Source: Leucaena leucocephala
Lineage: Eukaryota; Streptophyta; Magnoliopsida; Fabales; Fabaceae
Assembly (NCBI GenBank): GCA_037074615.1
Contig: CM073551.1
Location: forward strand, 15,623,750 to 15,687,749
DNA length: 64,000 nt
Direction: 5' to 3'
Shown: positions 46,117-58,023 of the stretch, piece after piece
Position numbering within the stretch: the first letter of the stretch is position 1
How the letters are laid out: each line of letters opens with the position of its first letter
Made by a program: the position numbers and the translations under genes
Notes under the pieces: generated by a model
Told to the model about the DNA's origin: nothing
What the model saw: the letters and a program-made list of their open reading frames with translations, nothing else
Database searches by the model: none

Positions 46117-48888
46117 TGTAACATCCCGATTTTTGGGTCTAGGAGAACTGGGAGGTAGTCTGATATGGGCAGGCTGCTAAACCCGTAGTCCCAGGGTAGT
46201 AATCTGATATGGGCGGATCACTTACCTGTATTTTGTAGGAATCCGAGGGATGAGCTAAGTCCTTCAGGATTTAAAGATGAGTTAAGTCTTTAACCTACAA
46301 GATCGGGACATTTCACCTAGGTTCAAAATGAGGAATGTGAGGAATATCCTAAGTCTTAAGCCTAGAAATTCTGCAGGTAGCTTGATATGGGCTGGCTCCT
46401 GTGTAAGATAACCTGATATGGGCGGGTTGTCGAGCCTTTCAATTAACGATGACTCCCGAAGAGTTTAAGGGATGAGTTATTGAAAGAGAATTTCTAGAAC
46501 TTAAGATGAAGGATGAGAAGATGAGCAATGAGGCCAGAAAGAGAATGCAGGGGCAAAATCGTAATTATGGGAAAGATCGGGCTGGTAGCCGGTGAGTACC
46601 ATATTTTGCCAGAAAATAGAGAAAATTATGCTGATCATTTCATTGAACTGTGAAATGTGCATATGAGGTCTCTATGTGTATGAAAGAATTAGAAATGTGA
46701 CCAGGGGTAAAATGGTCATTTTGGAAAAGTGTGCGCGTGAGTGCTTTTTCAGGCCAAAATAGCCCGGTCCGGATAAAATATCTGAAAATACCGGGAGATA
46801 GAGAAAAGGATTCCGGGTTGAATGAGGAGTCACGGAATTTTGATTTGAGGTCCCGATTTTTCTGTAAAAATTCTGGAAGATGGGAATTTACAGTTATAAT
46901 CGGTAAAGGAAAAGCAGTTCCGATAGGGATGATCGGACTGTGGCCAGGGGGCCGTATAGTGTTTCTAAGACCTTTAGTGATACCAGGGAAGGCCTAGGCC
47001 CATTAGATCAGTCCAGTGGTAAAAGGGGCCGGTGTCCGGGAAAAAGGTGCGAAATGACGAAAATGCCCCTATGTTATAGAATAGTGAAAGAATGAGTAAA
47101 GGGTATTTTGGTCATTTGCCTAAGGTTAGACAGTCCAGGGAAGTTATCTGGATAGTTGACCAGGGTCAAAGAATACTCTGGTAAGATGGGAAAAGACAAT
47201 GATGCCCCTAGACCTAATAAAGTAAAGAAAGAGAGACTAAGGGCATTTTGGTAATTTGCCAAGGGGTGTTTCTTGGGAATCGTGCCATCAGAGTACTTGG
47301 GCTGGATCAGAGACCCAAGAGGATATTCCCAGGCCCAAAAACGCAGGCCCAATGATTCAGGGGGAAAAGTGACATTAAAATAATGATTTAATGACTTTGC
47401 AGTAAAGTAAAGTTACTCGGTTGGCACGATAACCGAGGAGGTGATCAGATAAAGTCCAGGACTTATCTGGATAGCATTGGAAGGCGTGAAAGGTCCCTTC
47501 CAGATGCCACATGGCGTCATCTTAGAGGCAGAAGAAAAGTTAAGGACACATGGCACGATCTCAGCCGCTAATTCCGGTGCAAGACTCTGGAACTATCTGG
47601 AAAGGCTGAGTCAGCTGACGAGGTGTCCCGGGTTTTAGACATGTGAGAAATGTGCTGCTGAGGTGTCCACTGAGGTGTCCTGGATGATGCAGTAAAAAGG
47701 AATAAAGAAAAATAGGAAAATACATGAAAAACCAGGACCACATGTTCAGATGGCTTCAAACTTACAGGAATGCCATTAAGGGAAACTATAAATACCCCCA
47801 TCCCCCTCCCATTTCATGCATCCCACGGTTTTGAGCCTTTTAGAGAGAGGAGGAGGTACTAGAGAGAGAAAGTGAGAGGAAGAAAGAAAGAAAGGAAGTT
47901 CTGGCGGATCTGGAAGCAGAATAGAGATAGTAGAGCTCTGCTAAGCTTTTGAGGTAGTAACTAATCCTAACTTTTATGTAATGGCTTTGTGATTTGTTGT
48001 GCTATTGTTTGGTTGGATTGTTGTCTTATATGTTATGCTTGAAGCTCTACTGCAATGCTATGATCATATGTTATTGAGTATGGAAGCACGCAGCATACTT
48101 ATCTGTACACAATCACAAGCAAGCACTATCACACTGCATTACATATATTGTTATGATTGTTGCTACTGAGATTCCCCCGAATCTCATCCCCATCCATAAC
48201 CCATTACAGGGAGGTTATGCTGAAGTGGATTTTGAGAATCCTATAAGACGCCGTTATGCTGCCGAAGTAAAGACTGAACATCAGTATATGATAAGTACTA
48301 TGTACGTAGTGCTGTCTAAGGAGGCTAGAAGTGAGTGGACCTAGCCGGTTCATCTAGTCTTTCCTGGGTACTACGTAGAATGGTAGTTCTCATGAGGGGA
48401 TTACCGAATCAGTACAGTTCAGTTCTTTGTACAGATGAAGCGTAGCGGTTATGCTGCCGGAGTTTAGGCAGAAAGAGATGTAATAGAGATAGCAAGATTA
48501 TGTATATGTCTTGTTGTGTATGCCATGCTGTATGACATTATGTTATTCAATGATAAGTATTGTTTGGCATGTTTAATTTGTGAATGAGAAATTAAGGGGA
48601 AATTCGTAGGTCCTGAGGTAGCAGTGTTTTGACCTCAGTTTGACCTAGTAAACGAAGGAGTTTGGCCACGGAATGTGGTAGGCCAGTCGTACACATCTGG
48701 GGCATTACGTGGATAGGTAATAAGCCTCATTTGGATGTGTAGAATGAGATAAATTAATTTTCAAATTAAAGGTTCAGAATAAGGAACTTAAGAGTGAAAT
48801 TTTGAATTTCTGGGCTTAAGTTAAGATATAATCAAGCTAATATTGCTTCCGCAAGTGTACTCTGAGGAGTCTAAGGGAGGATGTTTCA
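46117..48888 (+). mobile_element. Solo LTR, forward, inside the CACTA gene, TSD GCAAC
   Basis: It starts TGTAACATCCCG and ends GGATGTTTCA, 2772 bp, flanked by GCAAC at 46112-46116 and 48889-48893. Removing it and one TSD restores an open frame of the CACTA gene across the join. U3 tip carries four CTGATATGGGC-like words (46159, 46203, 46381, 46412). TATA box 47787-47794; hairpin 48168-48185; U5 block from 48210. Confidence 0.95.
47954..48209 (+). other. Putative leader intron of this solo LTR
   Basis: Donor-like GAG|GTAGTAACT at 47954 and acceptor-like CCATTACAG ending at 48209 give exactly 256 nt, as in both LTRs of the gag-only element. The perfect hairpin GAGATTC-CCCC-GAATCTC (48168-48185) lies about 24 nt before the acceptor. 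Confidence 0.45.
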
Positions 48889-50329
48889 GCAACAGTCAAG
48901 ATGTCATTCCTACCATCTGACTTAAAGGATCCATGGGACTCTTGTTGTTAAGATCACTCTATAACATAGAAAGAACAAACATAAGGAAAATGATATGATT
49001 ATAGTCTACTAAAACAAAATAATGCAAGTAGTGCTTACAATTTTTTTAGCAATCATGCGATCATTGTCGCTTGTAAATGCTCCGCTCTTTCTTTGGCGAG
49101 CGTACAACCATTTTTCTTCGCGACGTATCGAAGAGGGGGGTCAAGAAGAACACTAGGTTCCGACCCAGCATTTTCTTCTAGCCTCTTCCTCTTGGCCCCT
49201 AACAACTCTCCTTCTGCCTTCGCATAACCCCCTCGAGACATTGTGTGGGGGCAATCATTCTTGAGGGTGTATTCAATCGCTTTTGCCCTTTTTTTGTACA
49301 AGACATGAAGTAGTTAAAATCAATACATATGATATTCTAATACGTTTTCTGCCAACACATACAAAAGGATATACTCACCATTGCTGCTGGCGTGGTCCGA
49401 ATCCTAACAAATTCTTCCCACGCAGCTTCGTCGATGAATTGATACTTGCTGCATGGAAAAGGTTGAGGATGACCACTTCTGTCCTGTCCATGCACATACT
49501 GATGAGCTAGTTGGGTCTTGAATGCCCTCCAACGCTCAGCGCAATAGGACAACGTCTTCTTCTTCAAGAACTCATTGTTGGGAACATCGTAAGTAAGCTG
49601 CAATGTTTGCCATTGAAAGCAGAGTAATCAACAAATAGTTGTGTATTTGGTATTGCTCTGCATACAATATTAGATAGTTCCTATACCCGGATAGTGTCCT
49701 AAATTTGATTCTTCATGCGATCATCCACAGCATCCCAAGTCAAATAGGTGATGCTAGGCTTGTTGCATGCTAGGAGGCTGACAAAACTTACGTACTTTGT
49801 CCTGTGTTCACCAGTTGGGTTCCAGTTTCTGTCAAACTCTATCGGAAGTAGTTTCCCCTCTATCCTGTCCTTCGTAATATCTTTCAAACGAGTCGCACTT
49901 CTGCCCTTCCTTTGCATAGTGGCACTTGGAGCATCGCTAGCCTCAATTTGAGTAAGTCTATCCCCCATATTCCTATGTACGCAATAACAACATAAAAAAT
50001 ATTGAAAACAGACTTAACCCTTTTTCCTTCAACCCGTCAGAGAACACAAAACTTGTTCCTTTAGCAGTTATGAATGGAAAGATGTGCAAGCATTCATCAG
50101 GAAAAATAGAAAACCTAGATTAAACGAACATAAAAACGGTGAAGCAAGTAAACAGGGGAAAATAATGCAGAGAACACGTACAAGGAATAACAGAATGAGA
50201 GAGACAACAGAGAAGAACGACTGATCGAGCGCGGAGAAGGCTCACGAAAATCACAGAGCAGGACGAGCGGAGATATGACAGAGTACGTGAGAAATGAGAA
50301 TGATGGTCGCGCCAAGGGGCGGGCTTAAA

Positions 50330-50560
50330 AAATGAATATAAACATTTTACAGCGGACATAAATTATTCTAACCCGGGTAAAAAAATAACTGATCTAAACT
50401 TGTACATTTTACATCGGATAAAGTATAAAACCGGTGTAAAAAATAACACCGTCTAAAATATAACACCGGATAAAGTATAACCCGGTGTAAAATTGAACTA
50501 TAATTTATTTACAAATTAGACTTTTTACACCGGATATCACTTAAGATCGGTTTTAATGTT
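50330..50560. repeat. Internal ACACCGG repeat cluster of the CACTA element
   Basis: Words such as TTACATCGGAT, AACCGGTGTAAAA, AACACCGGATAAAG and TTTACACCGGAT repeat here, between the start of the second gene and the stop of the TNP2 gene. They are the same type as the terminal repeats but lie in the middle of the element. Just downstream, AAGAATCTGTCTCTGTTATT is duplicated with a period of about 44 bp (50630-50700). Confidence 0.75.
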
Positions 50561-50757
50561 GTAGTTATTTTTTTAAACTCCATCATCATATATATCATTC
50601 CATCCTTGGCGTCACAACATTCTTATCAGAACAAGAATCTGTCTCTGTTATTATTACATCAAAATCATATACGTCAAGAATCTGTCTCTGTTATTATTTA
50701 GACTATATCAAAAATAAGAAAAACATAGAAATTAATCAGAATCCACTTCTTCTTCAT

Positions 50758-53700
50758 TTAATTTTGGTAACACCCTACTGAAAAAGAAGGGATCTCATAA
50801 AAAGAATCATCATTGTTAACAACCCTTTTTCCTTGGAGCGCGACAGACCATCTTTCATTTTGAGGATCAGTGATATACAACACTTGCTTTGCTTGGTCTG
50901 CCATAATGAAAGGCTCATCCCCAAAACTTGTATTATTCAAATCCACCAGTGTAAATCCTAACTGATCGACCATAACACCATTGTTTACATTAGCCCACTT
51001 GCATTTGAACACGGGAACTTTGAATTTGGAGTAGTCCACCTCCCAAATCTCTTCAACAACGCCATAATAAGGGATGGCTGCTAATTTAGGATTGTTGTCT
51101 TTTGAACTAGAGAAATGCATAGCTTCAGCCACTAACATAACACTACTATTTTGTACGCTACTTCTATCATCTAGGGACTTCGTATAAAAGGAATACCTGT
51201 TGATATCAAATGAATTCCAATAGATCACATTATGTTCAGGACCACATGCCAACCATCTAATTGTATCAGAAACACAATCCTCATTTTCAACCTCCAGTTT
51301 GAACCAATGTGCAAAAGATTTGTTGTGTTCTCTAACCAGCCTTTGCTCTGTCATCCTATTATTTTTTTTTCGGACAAGATCTTTATGAACAGCAATATAG
51401 TCTTGAACTTTATCAATGTTATTCAAGATGTGTAAATATATTTGCTGCAATTCATTATGATCAATACTCCTCACCGACATTCCACGTTGACCCCCCTGTT
51501 TGGCACGGGGTTTGTGGAGACCAGTAAGTCTTACTTTAGACAGGTATTGTTGACAAAAATCCATAGCTTCTTCGGCAACATATTTTTGAACAATAGATGC
51601 TTCGGGCCGATTTGGATTCTTCATATACCCTTTAAGGATTTTCATATATCTTTTAAATGGGTACATCCATCGTAAGTATACAGGGCCACACAGTTTTATC
51701 TCTCGCACTAGATGAACGATGAGGTGTACCATGATGTCAAAAAAGGCAGGAAGAAACTGTTTTTCAAGCTGGCACAAAATAACATAACCCTCGTGCTCCA
51801 ATTCCTCCAACTTTTCAGTCTCAAAGACTTTGCCATATATAGCATTAAAGAAGAAGCAAAGTCGGGTTACAATGTGTCTCAAATCATCTTGAAGGATTCC
51901 TCGAACAGCCACTCGGAGTAGTTGTTGCATCAATACATGACAATCATGAGACTTTTGGCCTACTAATTTCAAATCTTTCATGGACACAATCCTCTTAAGA
52001 TTAGATGAGTACCCAGAGGGAACTTTGATTCCTTGCAAACACTCACAAATACTTCTTCGCTCAGCCTTGGACAAGATGTTAGTCTCTTCAACATGATAGC
52101 TCCCCTCACCATCTGGCCTCGGATGTAAATCCTCTCGTATTCCTATTTCTTTCAAATCCAATCTTGCCTTCAAACCGTCTTTGAAACTACCATGTGTGTT
52201 GAGAAGTGTTCCAAAAATGCTGTCACACATATTTTTCTCCACATGCATCACATCAAGACAATGCCTTACATGAAGATGTCGCCAATACGGAAGCTCAAAG
52301 AACACAGATCTTTTTTTCCATACATTTTTCTCACTTTTCTTGGTAATCTTATCGAAAGTGACATTGATATCTTTCACCTTTTCATAAACTTGTTCGCCAG
52401 TCAATGGCTTTGGAGCATTTTCAAATTCTTGGTCGCCATAAAATTTCTTCTTTAGTCGACGGTATGGGTGGGCTTGTCTTAGAAATCTCCTATAATCTAG
52501 GTAAATTGTCTTTCTTCCATGACGAAGTTGATAGTAGCAAGTCCCTTCCTCACAAATCGAACATGCTTTATGGCCCTTAACACTATACCCTGACAAATTT
52601 CTGTATGCAGGAAAGTCATTAATTGTACAAAAGATCATGGCCCGCATATTGAAGACCTCCTTCTTAACAGCATCAAAAACATACACATCTTCCCATAGCT
52701 TCTTCAAATCTTCGATCAAGGGTGTTAGGTAAACGTATATGTCATTTCCTGGTTATTTTGGTCCTGAGATCAGCATAGACAAAATTACATACTTCCGTTT
52801 CAAACACAATAAGGGAGATAGGTTGTAAATTACCAGAAGGACGGGCCATGAACTATGTATACTACTAAGGCTACTATAAGTGAAACATCCTCCCTTAGAC
52901 CCCTCAGAGTACACTTATGGAAGCGATATTAGCTCAATCATATCTTAACTTAAGCCTAGAAATTAAAATTTCTACTTTTAAGTTCCTTATTCTGAACCTT
53001 TAATTTAAGAACTGATTAATCTCATTCTACACATACAAACAAGGTTTATTACCTATCCACATAATGCCCCAGATGTGTACAACTGGCCTGCCAAATTTCA
53101 TAGCCAAACTCCTTCGTTTATTAGGTCAAACTGAGGTCAAAACACTGCTACCTCAGGACCTGCGAATTTCTCTCTTAATTCCCCATTCACAAATTGAACA
53201 TGCCAAACAATATTTATTATTAAATAATAAAATGTCATACAACAAGGCATACACCAAATTCTCATATTTCTATTACATCTTTTCCTGCCCGAATTTCAGC
53301 AGCATAACCGCTACATTCCTTCTGTAGAAAGTAACCGATCTTGTACCGATTCGGTAATTCCCGTAGGAGCTACCATTCTACGTAAGTACCCAGGAAAGAC
53401 TGGATGAACCTGCTAGGTCCACTCACTTCCAGCCTCCTTAGACAGCACCTACGTACACAGTACGTATCAGTTCCTTTCTTTGTTCCTTCTTCGTTGCCAG
53501 AATTTCGGCAGCCTAACGGCGACTCTTAAAATTTCCAGATTTTATTTTCACAGAACCTCCCCTGTAATGTTATATATGGGAATGAGATTCGGGGGAATCT
53601 CAGTAGTAATAATCATAACAATATATGTAATGCAGAGTGACAGTGCTTGCTGGTGATTGTGTACAGATAAGTATGCTGCGTGCTTCCATACTCAATAACA

Positions 53701-56020
53701 TATAATCATAGCATTGTAATAGAGCTTCAAGCATAACATATAAGACAACAATCCACCCAAACAATAGCACAACAAATCACAAAGCCATTACATAAAAGCT
53801 AGGATTAGTTACTACCTCAAAAGCAGAACTTCTCTACTGCTTCCAACTTCACCAGAACTTCCTTTCTTCTTTCTTTCTCTCACTTTCTCTCTCAAGAACT
53901 TCCTTCTCACTCTAAAAAGGCTCCTTGGCCGTGCATAATGAATGAATGGGGGGGTATTTATAGTTTTGGTCAATGGCATTCTTGTAAGTTTGAAGCCATC
54001 TGATCCTGTGGTCCTGGTTTTTCCAGAATTTCCTATTTTTCTTTATTCCTTTTATTGCATCATGCATGACATCATCTCCATGCCACCTCATGGGACACCT
54101 CATATGTCACATGGCGAAATTGCAAGCTTCTTGGACACCTCATCAGCTGACTCAGCAGTTCCAGTCCAATCCAGTACCGGTCCAGTCCGATTTCCCACAA
54201 ACTGGACTTACCGGCTAAGATTATGCCACGTGTCCTTAACTTTTCTTCTTCCTCTAAGATGACGCCATGTGGCATCTGGAAGGGAACTTTCACGCCTTCC
54301 AATGCAATCTAGATAAGTCCAGGACTACATCTGATCACCTCCTCGGTTATCGTGCTAACCGAGTAACTTTACTTTATTGAAACAGCATTAAAATAGTATT
54401 TTAATGCCACTTTTTCTCACATACTTTATGGGCTACGTTTTTGGGCTCTAGGAATGTTATCTTGGGTCTCTAATCCAGCCCAAGTACTCTGATGGCACGA
54501 TTCCCAAGAAACATCCCTTGGCAAATTACCAAAATACCCCTGGGTGCCCTTTCTTGCACTATCTTTACTCTAAGGGTAAAATTGTCATTTTACACCCTTC
54601 TATACCCTGTCAGGGTATATACTGACTCTAAGTAACTCTATCTGTATGTACCTTAGCTTCTGGGCCTGTCCAGAATGACCAAAATGCCCTTCATTCGTCT
54701 GTTACCCTTTAGTACAACACAGGGGCATTTTCGTAATTTCACATTTTTCCGGGGTTCTGCCGGACACTGGCCCACCTATCAGTCCAAGGGTCTTACTGGG
54801 TCTCTGTTGGCGCCATTATTGGGCCTTTCAGGGTCCATTACCTTTATGGCACGCATTACGAGGAATCCTCCCTTGTCAATAATTATTGAATATTTTATCT
54901 ATTATTTACCGTTTATACATATATCCGGACACCGGCTCCTTCTGTCAGATACACTGGCCTGCGGTGTTCAGACATCCCTGTGAGTCATATCAGTCATCTG
55001 ACTGAGGTTATCCGAACTCATTCAGTCCCTTTTCAAATACCGATAAATTTCCCTATCGGATACCCGGAGGCCTCACACTCCCGTCTGGATTTTCTTATTT
55101 GTGAATAACTTTTTCTACAGGCCTCCTATCGGTATTCTGTCAGTTTCCTAACATCCGCCCCATAAGGACGCATCATCCTGTATTTTCTCACCTAGATCTA
55201 AAATCTAGGATATCCGGTAGGAATTTTTATAACTTTTGGACGATCAGTCCATTTCTGGCTATCTGGAGTCTTCAAAAATTCCTGTATCAAGCCAGATTAC
55301 CGAGCGTCACTTGCTCTCTCTACTGGTGAAATATGGGACTGAAATGCTTCCGGACAGTCCAAACCACTTCCGGCCTGACTTTCTTTAATTATACTTTAGC
55401 CCCAAGGAACTTTTCTTCTTTTCAATTAAGTCCCTTTTTATTTGGCTAAAATTACACTTAAGGACCCCACATTTTTGTCTACTTTTCCTTTTTGGCTTTA
55501 TACTTTCCATAATTGCACTTAAGCCCCTTCATTTTCTTTCTTTTGCAATTTAATCCCTTTATTTGTATAAATGGCCATCATATCTCTAGAGACTTTCACT
55601 TTATCAGTCCCTGGACTTATTTGCAGTTTAGTCCCTAAAAACCCTCTGTATGTTTCAGGGACTTCTGCTCAAAGGGATATTCCTCACATTCCTCATTTTG
55701 AACCTAGGTAAACTGTCCCGATTCTGTAGGTTAAAGACTTAACTCATCTTTAAATCCTGAAGGACTTAGCTCATCCCTCGGATTCCTACAAAATACAGGT
55801 AAGTGATCCGTCCATATCAGATTACTTCCCAGTTCTCCTAGACCAAAAATCGGGATGTTACAATAAGGGTTCATTCCATCCTTACTAAGTCCAAGCCTTA
55901 GGTTTCGTGGTTCATTGCCGAACTCGGGAAATAAGTCATCAATCTTCTTCCATTGCAAAGAGTCAGCAGGATGATGAATCTTTCCATCATTAATCCTTTC
56001 ATTTGCATGCCATAACTTTC
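50758..56020 (-). pseudogene. CACTA TNP2-type transposase (Transposase_21), broken
   Basis: The enzyme that cuts and moves CACTA elements. The longest open stretch is 52719-50758 (653 codons). It has SVKGHKACSICEEGT (about residues 46-60), the TNP2 signature HCLDVMHVEKN (153-163), a DUF4218 region starting near SHDCHVLMQQLL (about 260 on), and a DUF4216-like C-terminal region (VVEEIWEVDYSKFKVPVFKC near 560, then LGFTLVDLN). Upstream the frame continues through PLIEDLKKLW and PGNDIYVYL to a TAA at 52753-52755, where related proteins have glutamine. It then reads on (SWPVLLVIYNL) to the solo LTR at 52881-55862, and resumes beyond it with DGMNPY, GNEPRNLRLGLSKDG and WKKIDDLFPEFG (about 55863-56020). 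The N-terminal part expected for TNP2 is missing. Inactive in this copy. Confidence 0.88.
52881..55862 (-). mobile_element. Chimeric solo LTR, reverse, inside TNP2, TSD ATAAG
   Basis: The plus strand starts TGAAACATCC and ends CGGGATGTTACA, 2982 bp, flanked by ATAAG at 52876-52880 and 55863-55867. Most of it follows the LTR type of the gag-only element, but the last 190 bp or so (from about 55677) follow the start of the 46117 LTR, so it is chimeric. Removing it rejoins the TNP2 frame at NPY. Confidence 0.94.
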
Positions 56021-56026
56021 AGAACT

Positions 56027-56265
56027 TCAGAACGAAAGGCTCTGAAATGTTCATTCATCCTCTCCACTTTCAGAGCCAATTCTTCCACCGAGCGCTCCAG
56101 GGCATTGAAGCGTGCGATGAGTTCCTCCAGGCACTCCACCAGTTTCTGAAGCAGGGGAGGAGCAAAAGGAACTGAAGGGTAATCACGAGATATATGTTTG
56201 TCTTCAATATTCTGTCTCTATCTTTTGTGAGGCGAAGAAGGAGGGGTGGATGAGGAAGAAGCCAT
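56027..56265 (-). pseudogene. Small upstream exon with coiled-coil, next to truncated TNP2
   Basis: From ATG at 56265 the frame reads MASSSSTPPSSPHKR, a TAG stop, then after the stop LLQKLVECLEEL and LERSVEELALKVERMNE, a heptad-like helix. It runs to a TGA near 56010. The TNP2-like frame (WHANERINDGK) overlaps its end in another phase. This may be an independent first exon, or the result of an internal deletion that removed the TNP2 N-terminus. I do not recognise the protein. Confidence 0.45.
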
Positions 56266-56399
56266 TGGAGACTTAAGATAGAAGAATAGAAGAAATGAAT
56301 ATAAAACAGATATCGGAGAAGGTGATCATGATGAAATACTGCGCATGTCTGAGAAGACTTGGCATAAAATGGCGAGAAAGGATACTGACGGAGTTCATC

Positions 56400-56614
56400 T
56401 AAACTGGACTAAATATTTCCACACCGGTCTATATAAAATCCGCTGTAGAAAGTAAACATCTAAACCGAACTAAATATTTCCACATCGGTCACGAGTAAAT
56501 ACGGTGTGAATATTTCATTTTATTTACAAAAATGCCACTGCTCATTTTTTTAAAACCTTCTCCACATTGACCGGTTTAAAAATGGGGATTTCGATTGCCA
56601 ATTTTCCACCAGTG
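56400..56614. repeat. Right terminal and subterminal repeats of the CACTA element
   Basis: CACACCGGTCTAT, CCACATCGGTCAC and TTGACCGGTTTAAAAATGG precede the inverted terminal repeat CCAATTTTCCACCAGTG at the end. It is shorter and less repetitive than the left end. Confidence 0.8.
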
Positions 56615-57718
56615 ATGAAAACATATGTTTGAAAGAATATTTTTCAAATAGTTTATCAATAACGACATTTATCAAAGAACTATTCTATAAATCATAAACT
56701 ATCTCTTTGTAATTCATTGAAGATTTACCAAAGTCCTTTTTGATAGTGATTTCAAAGAATTGCTTGATAAGATTTAAACTGTTCCAAATATAATTCTTCA
56801 GCAATTTATTGAAGACCTTCGAATAGAAATGTTCTTTGATAAGCTCTTCGGTGAGTCAAGCCATTTTACAAAAAAATGTTTTGAACCAAACTTCATAAAA
56901 AATTTTATCTTTAATTCTAAATCATTTGGAAACAATTGCTTCATGCTTATAATGATATATATCATCTCTAAAATATGTTTCAAGATCATTTGCAGATTAA
57001 ACGAATAAAATGATCAAAGAGCAAAAGTCATCAGATGTCCACGTCAGCAATAACGGCTATATTCAACAATGACTATCTTAACTGCTACTTCAATAGAATT
57101 ATGAAGATGAAGTATAAAAGAAGAAGAAGCCAAAATGAGAAAGTTGAAGAAGTTGAGAGACTTAAAAGAAAAACAAGAGATGCACATCATGCCCTTCGAT
57201 CATATTCATGAAGTCTTTATTCACTTTGGTTCAGAGCATACACATTCTTAGAAGAAAGAAACTTAGAAAGTTGTGAGCTTAAGTGTTTATCCTATCTACT
57301 CTACTGAGAAAGTTTTATTTGTATAAATTATTCTCTAATTTGCTCAAGTGGATTCTTGAGTGTTTGTAACCTTACGGGTGTAAGAGGGAGTGAGAGGGAT
57401 TCTCACTAGTATGATCCTTACGAGTTGTAAGGGGAGTGAGAGGGATTCTCACATGAATGTACTAAGACATCAAGAGCCTACAGAATCTTAGAGATAGTGG
57501 AACACTCAGAGGAGTTCTCTAGGGACTGGACGTAGGTCAAGTGGATTAGACCAAACCAGTATAAGCTGACATGTGCAATCTTTCTTCAACAACTTCTTCC
57601 TTAGGTGATATCATTATAAATTCTACTTCTTAAATTCATTCAAATATATTTAGAATTTTTTAAAATTTTTAAAATTACCTAATTCACCCCCTCTTAGGTG
57701 ATACAACCAGATTCAACA

Positions 57719-58023
57719 TACCAAACCATTTGTGTCAATACCCCTTAACAAAATAGGACTACATAACGGAAAAAAGGCATATTCTTGAGGCGACCATAGC
57801 CATAATGCTTACTCATAATGTTCCCAAATATTATTAAGGAGAAGCTATCCTCACAATTATATATCTCATGAACCATATACCATCTAAAAGCTTTAATTTT
57901 GAAACTCCCATAAATATTCTCATCAAACACTACCCAAACACCACTCTTATCATTGATATTCCCTATGAAAGTGTTTGGATGCCTAGCCTATGTTAACAAC
58001 CTCACCGAGGTAAGCTTGATCCA
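57719..58023 (+). pseudogene. Ty1/copia integrase core, first piece
   Basis: The + strand, with several stops, reads CVNTP.QNRTT.RKKG, then NIIKEKLSS and FPMKVFGCLAYVNN, then in a shifted frame GKLDP. This is the standard copia integrase pattern (NTPQQNGVAERKN ... VFGCVAFVH ... KLDPR). CAA to TAA at 57746-57748 is one of the stops. It is cut on the left by copia LTR B and on the right by the solo LTR at 58024. Confidence 0.82.

Larger units (their letters stand above)
44333..49968 (-). pseudogene. CACTA second gene: Transposase_24 / Ulp1-protease-like protein
   Basis: A multi-exon reverse-strand gene. Exon 1 (from ATG 49968) has RLKDITKDRIEGKLLPIEF and ends in an in-frame TAG at 49699-49701 where a tryptophan is expected (KNQI.DTIR). 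Exon 2 (about 49597-49385) has CAERWRAFKTQLA; exon 3 (about 49290-49041) has NDCPHTMSRGGY. These match Transposase_24 (Ptta/En/Spm). The next exon, split by the solo LTR at 46117-48888, rejoins as KQEHGGRVRGVGRGVG, then a coiled-coil-like Glu/Ala stretch, then VPIPTDEV and FILWPKHLV after a frameshift near 45640. Exons at 45221-45056, 44967-44852, 44783-44705, 44624-44525 and 44430-44333 form a C48 (Ulp1-like) peptidase: catalytic His in NHWQLAIL and Cys in KLCGFYIV are kept, but the Asp position reads FFLYSL (Tyr). Splice sites are mostly GT-AG. In the family this protein binds element ends; the protease role is unknown. Confidence 0.8.
43626..56614 (-). mobile_element. CACTA (En/Spm) DNA transposon, TSD ATG
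   Basis: The left end reads CACGGCTGGAAAAAAGC and the right end, inverted, CACTGGTGGAAAATTGGC. These are matching terminal repeats with the CAC start of the CACTA superfamily. Three-base target duplications ATG flank it (43623-43625 and 56615-56617). Subterminal regions are filled with ACACCGGT-like words, the usual transposase-binding repeats. Two reverse-strand genes lie inside: a TNP2 transposase and a Transposase_24/Ulp1-like gene. Without its two solo LTR insertions it is about 7.2 kb. Both genes are broken, so it cannot move on its own. Confidence 0.93.
38715..57718 (+). mobile_element. Copia LTR B, split by a solo LTR and a CACTA element
   Basis: It starts TGTTAGACACC after a polypurine tract. 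Pieces are 38715-39629, 43086-43625 and 56618-57718, about 2.5 kb in total. The end GATTCAACA at 57718 follows AATTCACCCCCTCTTAGG, the typical copia LTR end. The pieces share TTATCGA(A/T)AA palindromes and a GAGAGGGATTCTCAC duplication (57387 and 57429). It is followed directly by integrase sequence of yet another copia element. Confidence 0.8.

Noticed and set aside
49283..51921. Plus-strand frames such as 49283, 51232, 51442, 51712 and 52192
   Set aside because: They are antisense shadows of the CACTA genes, which are clearly coded on the minus strand.
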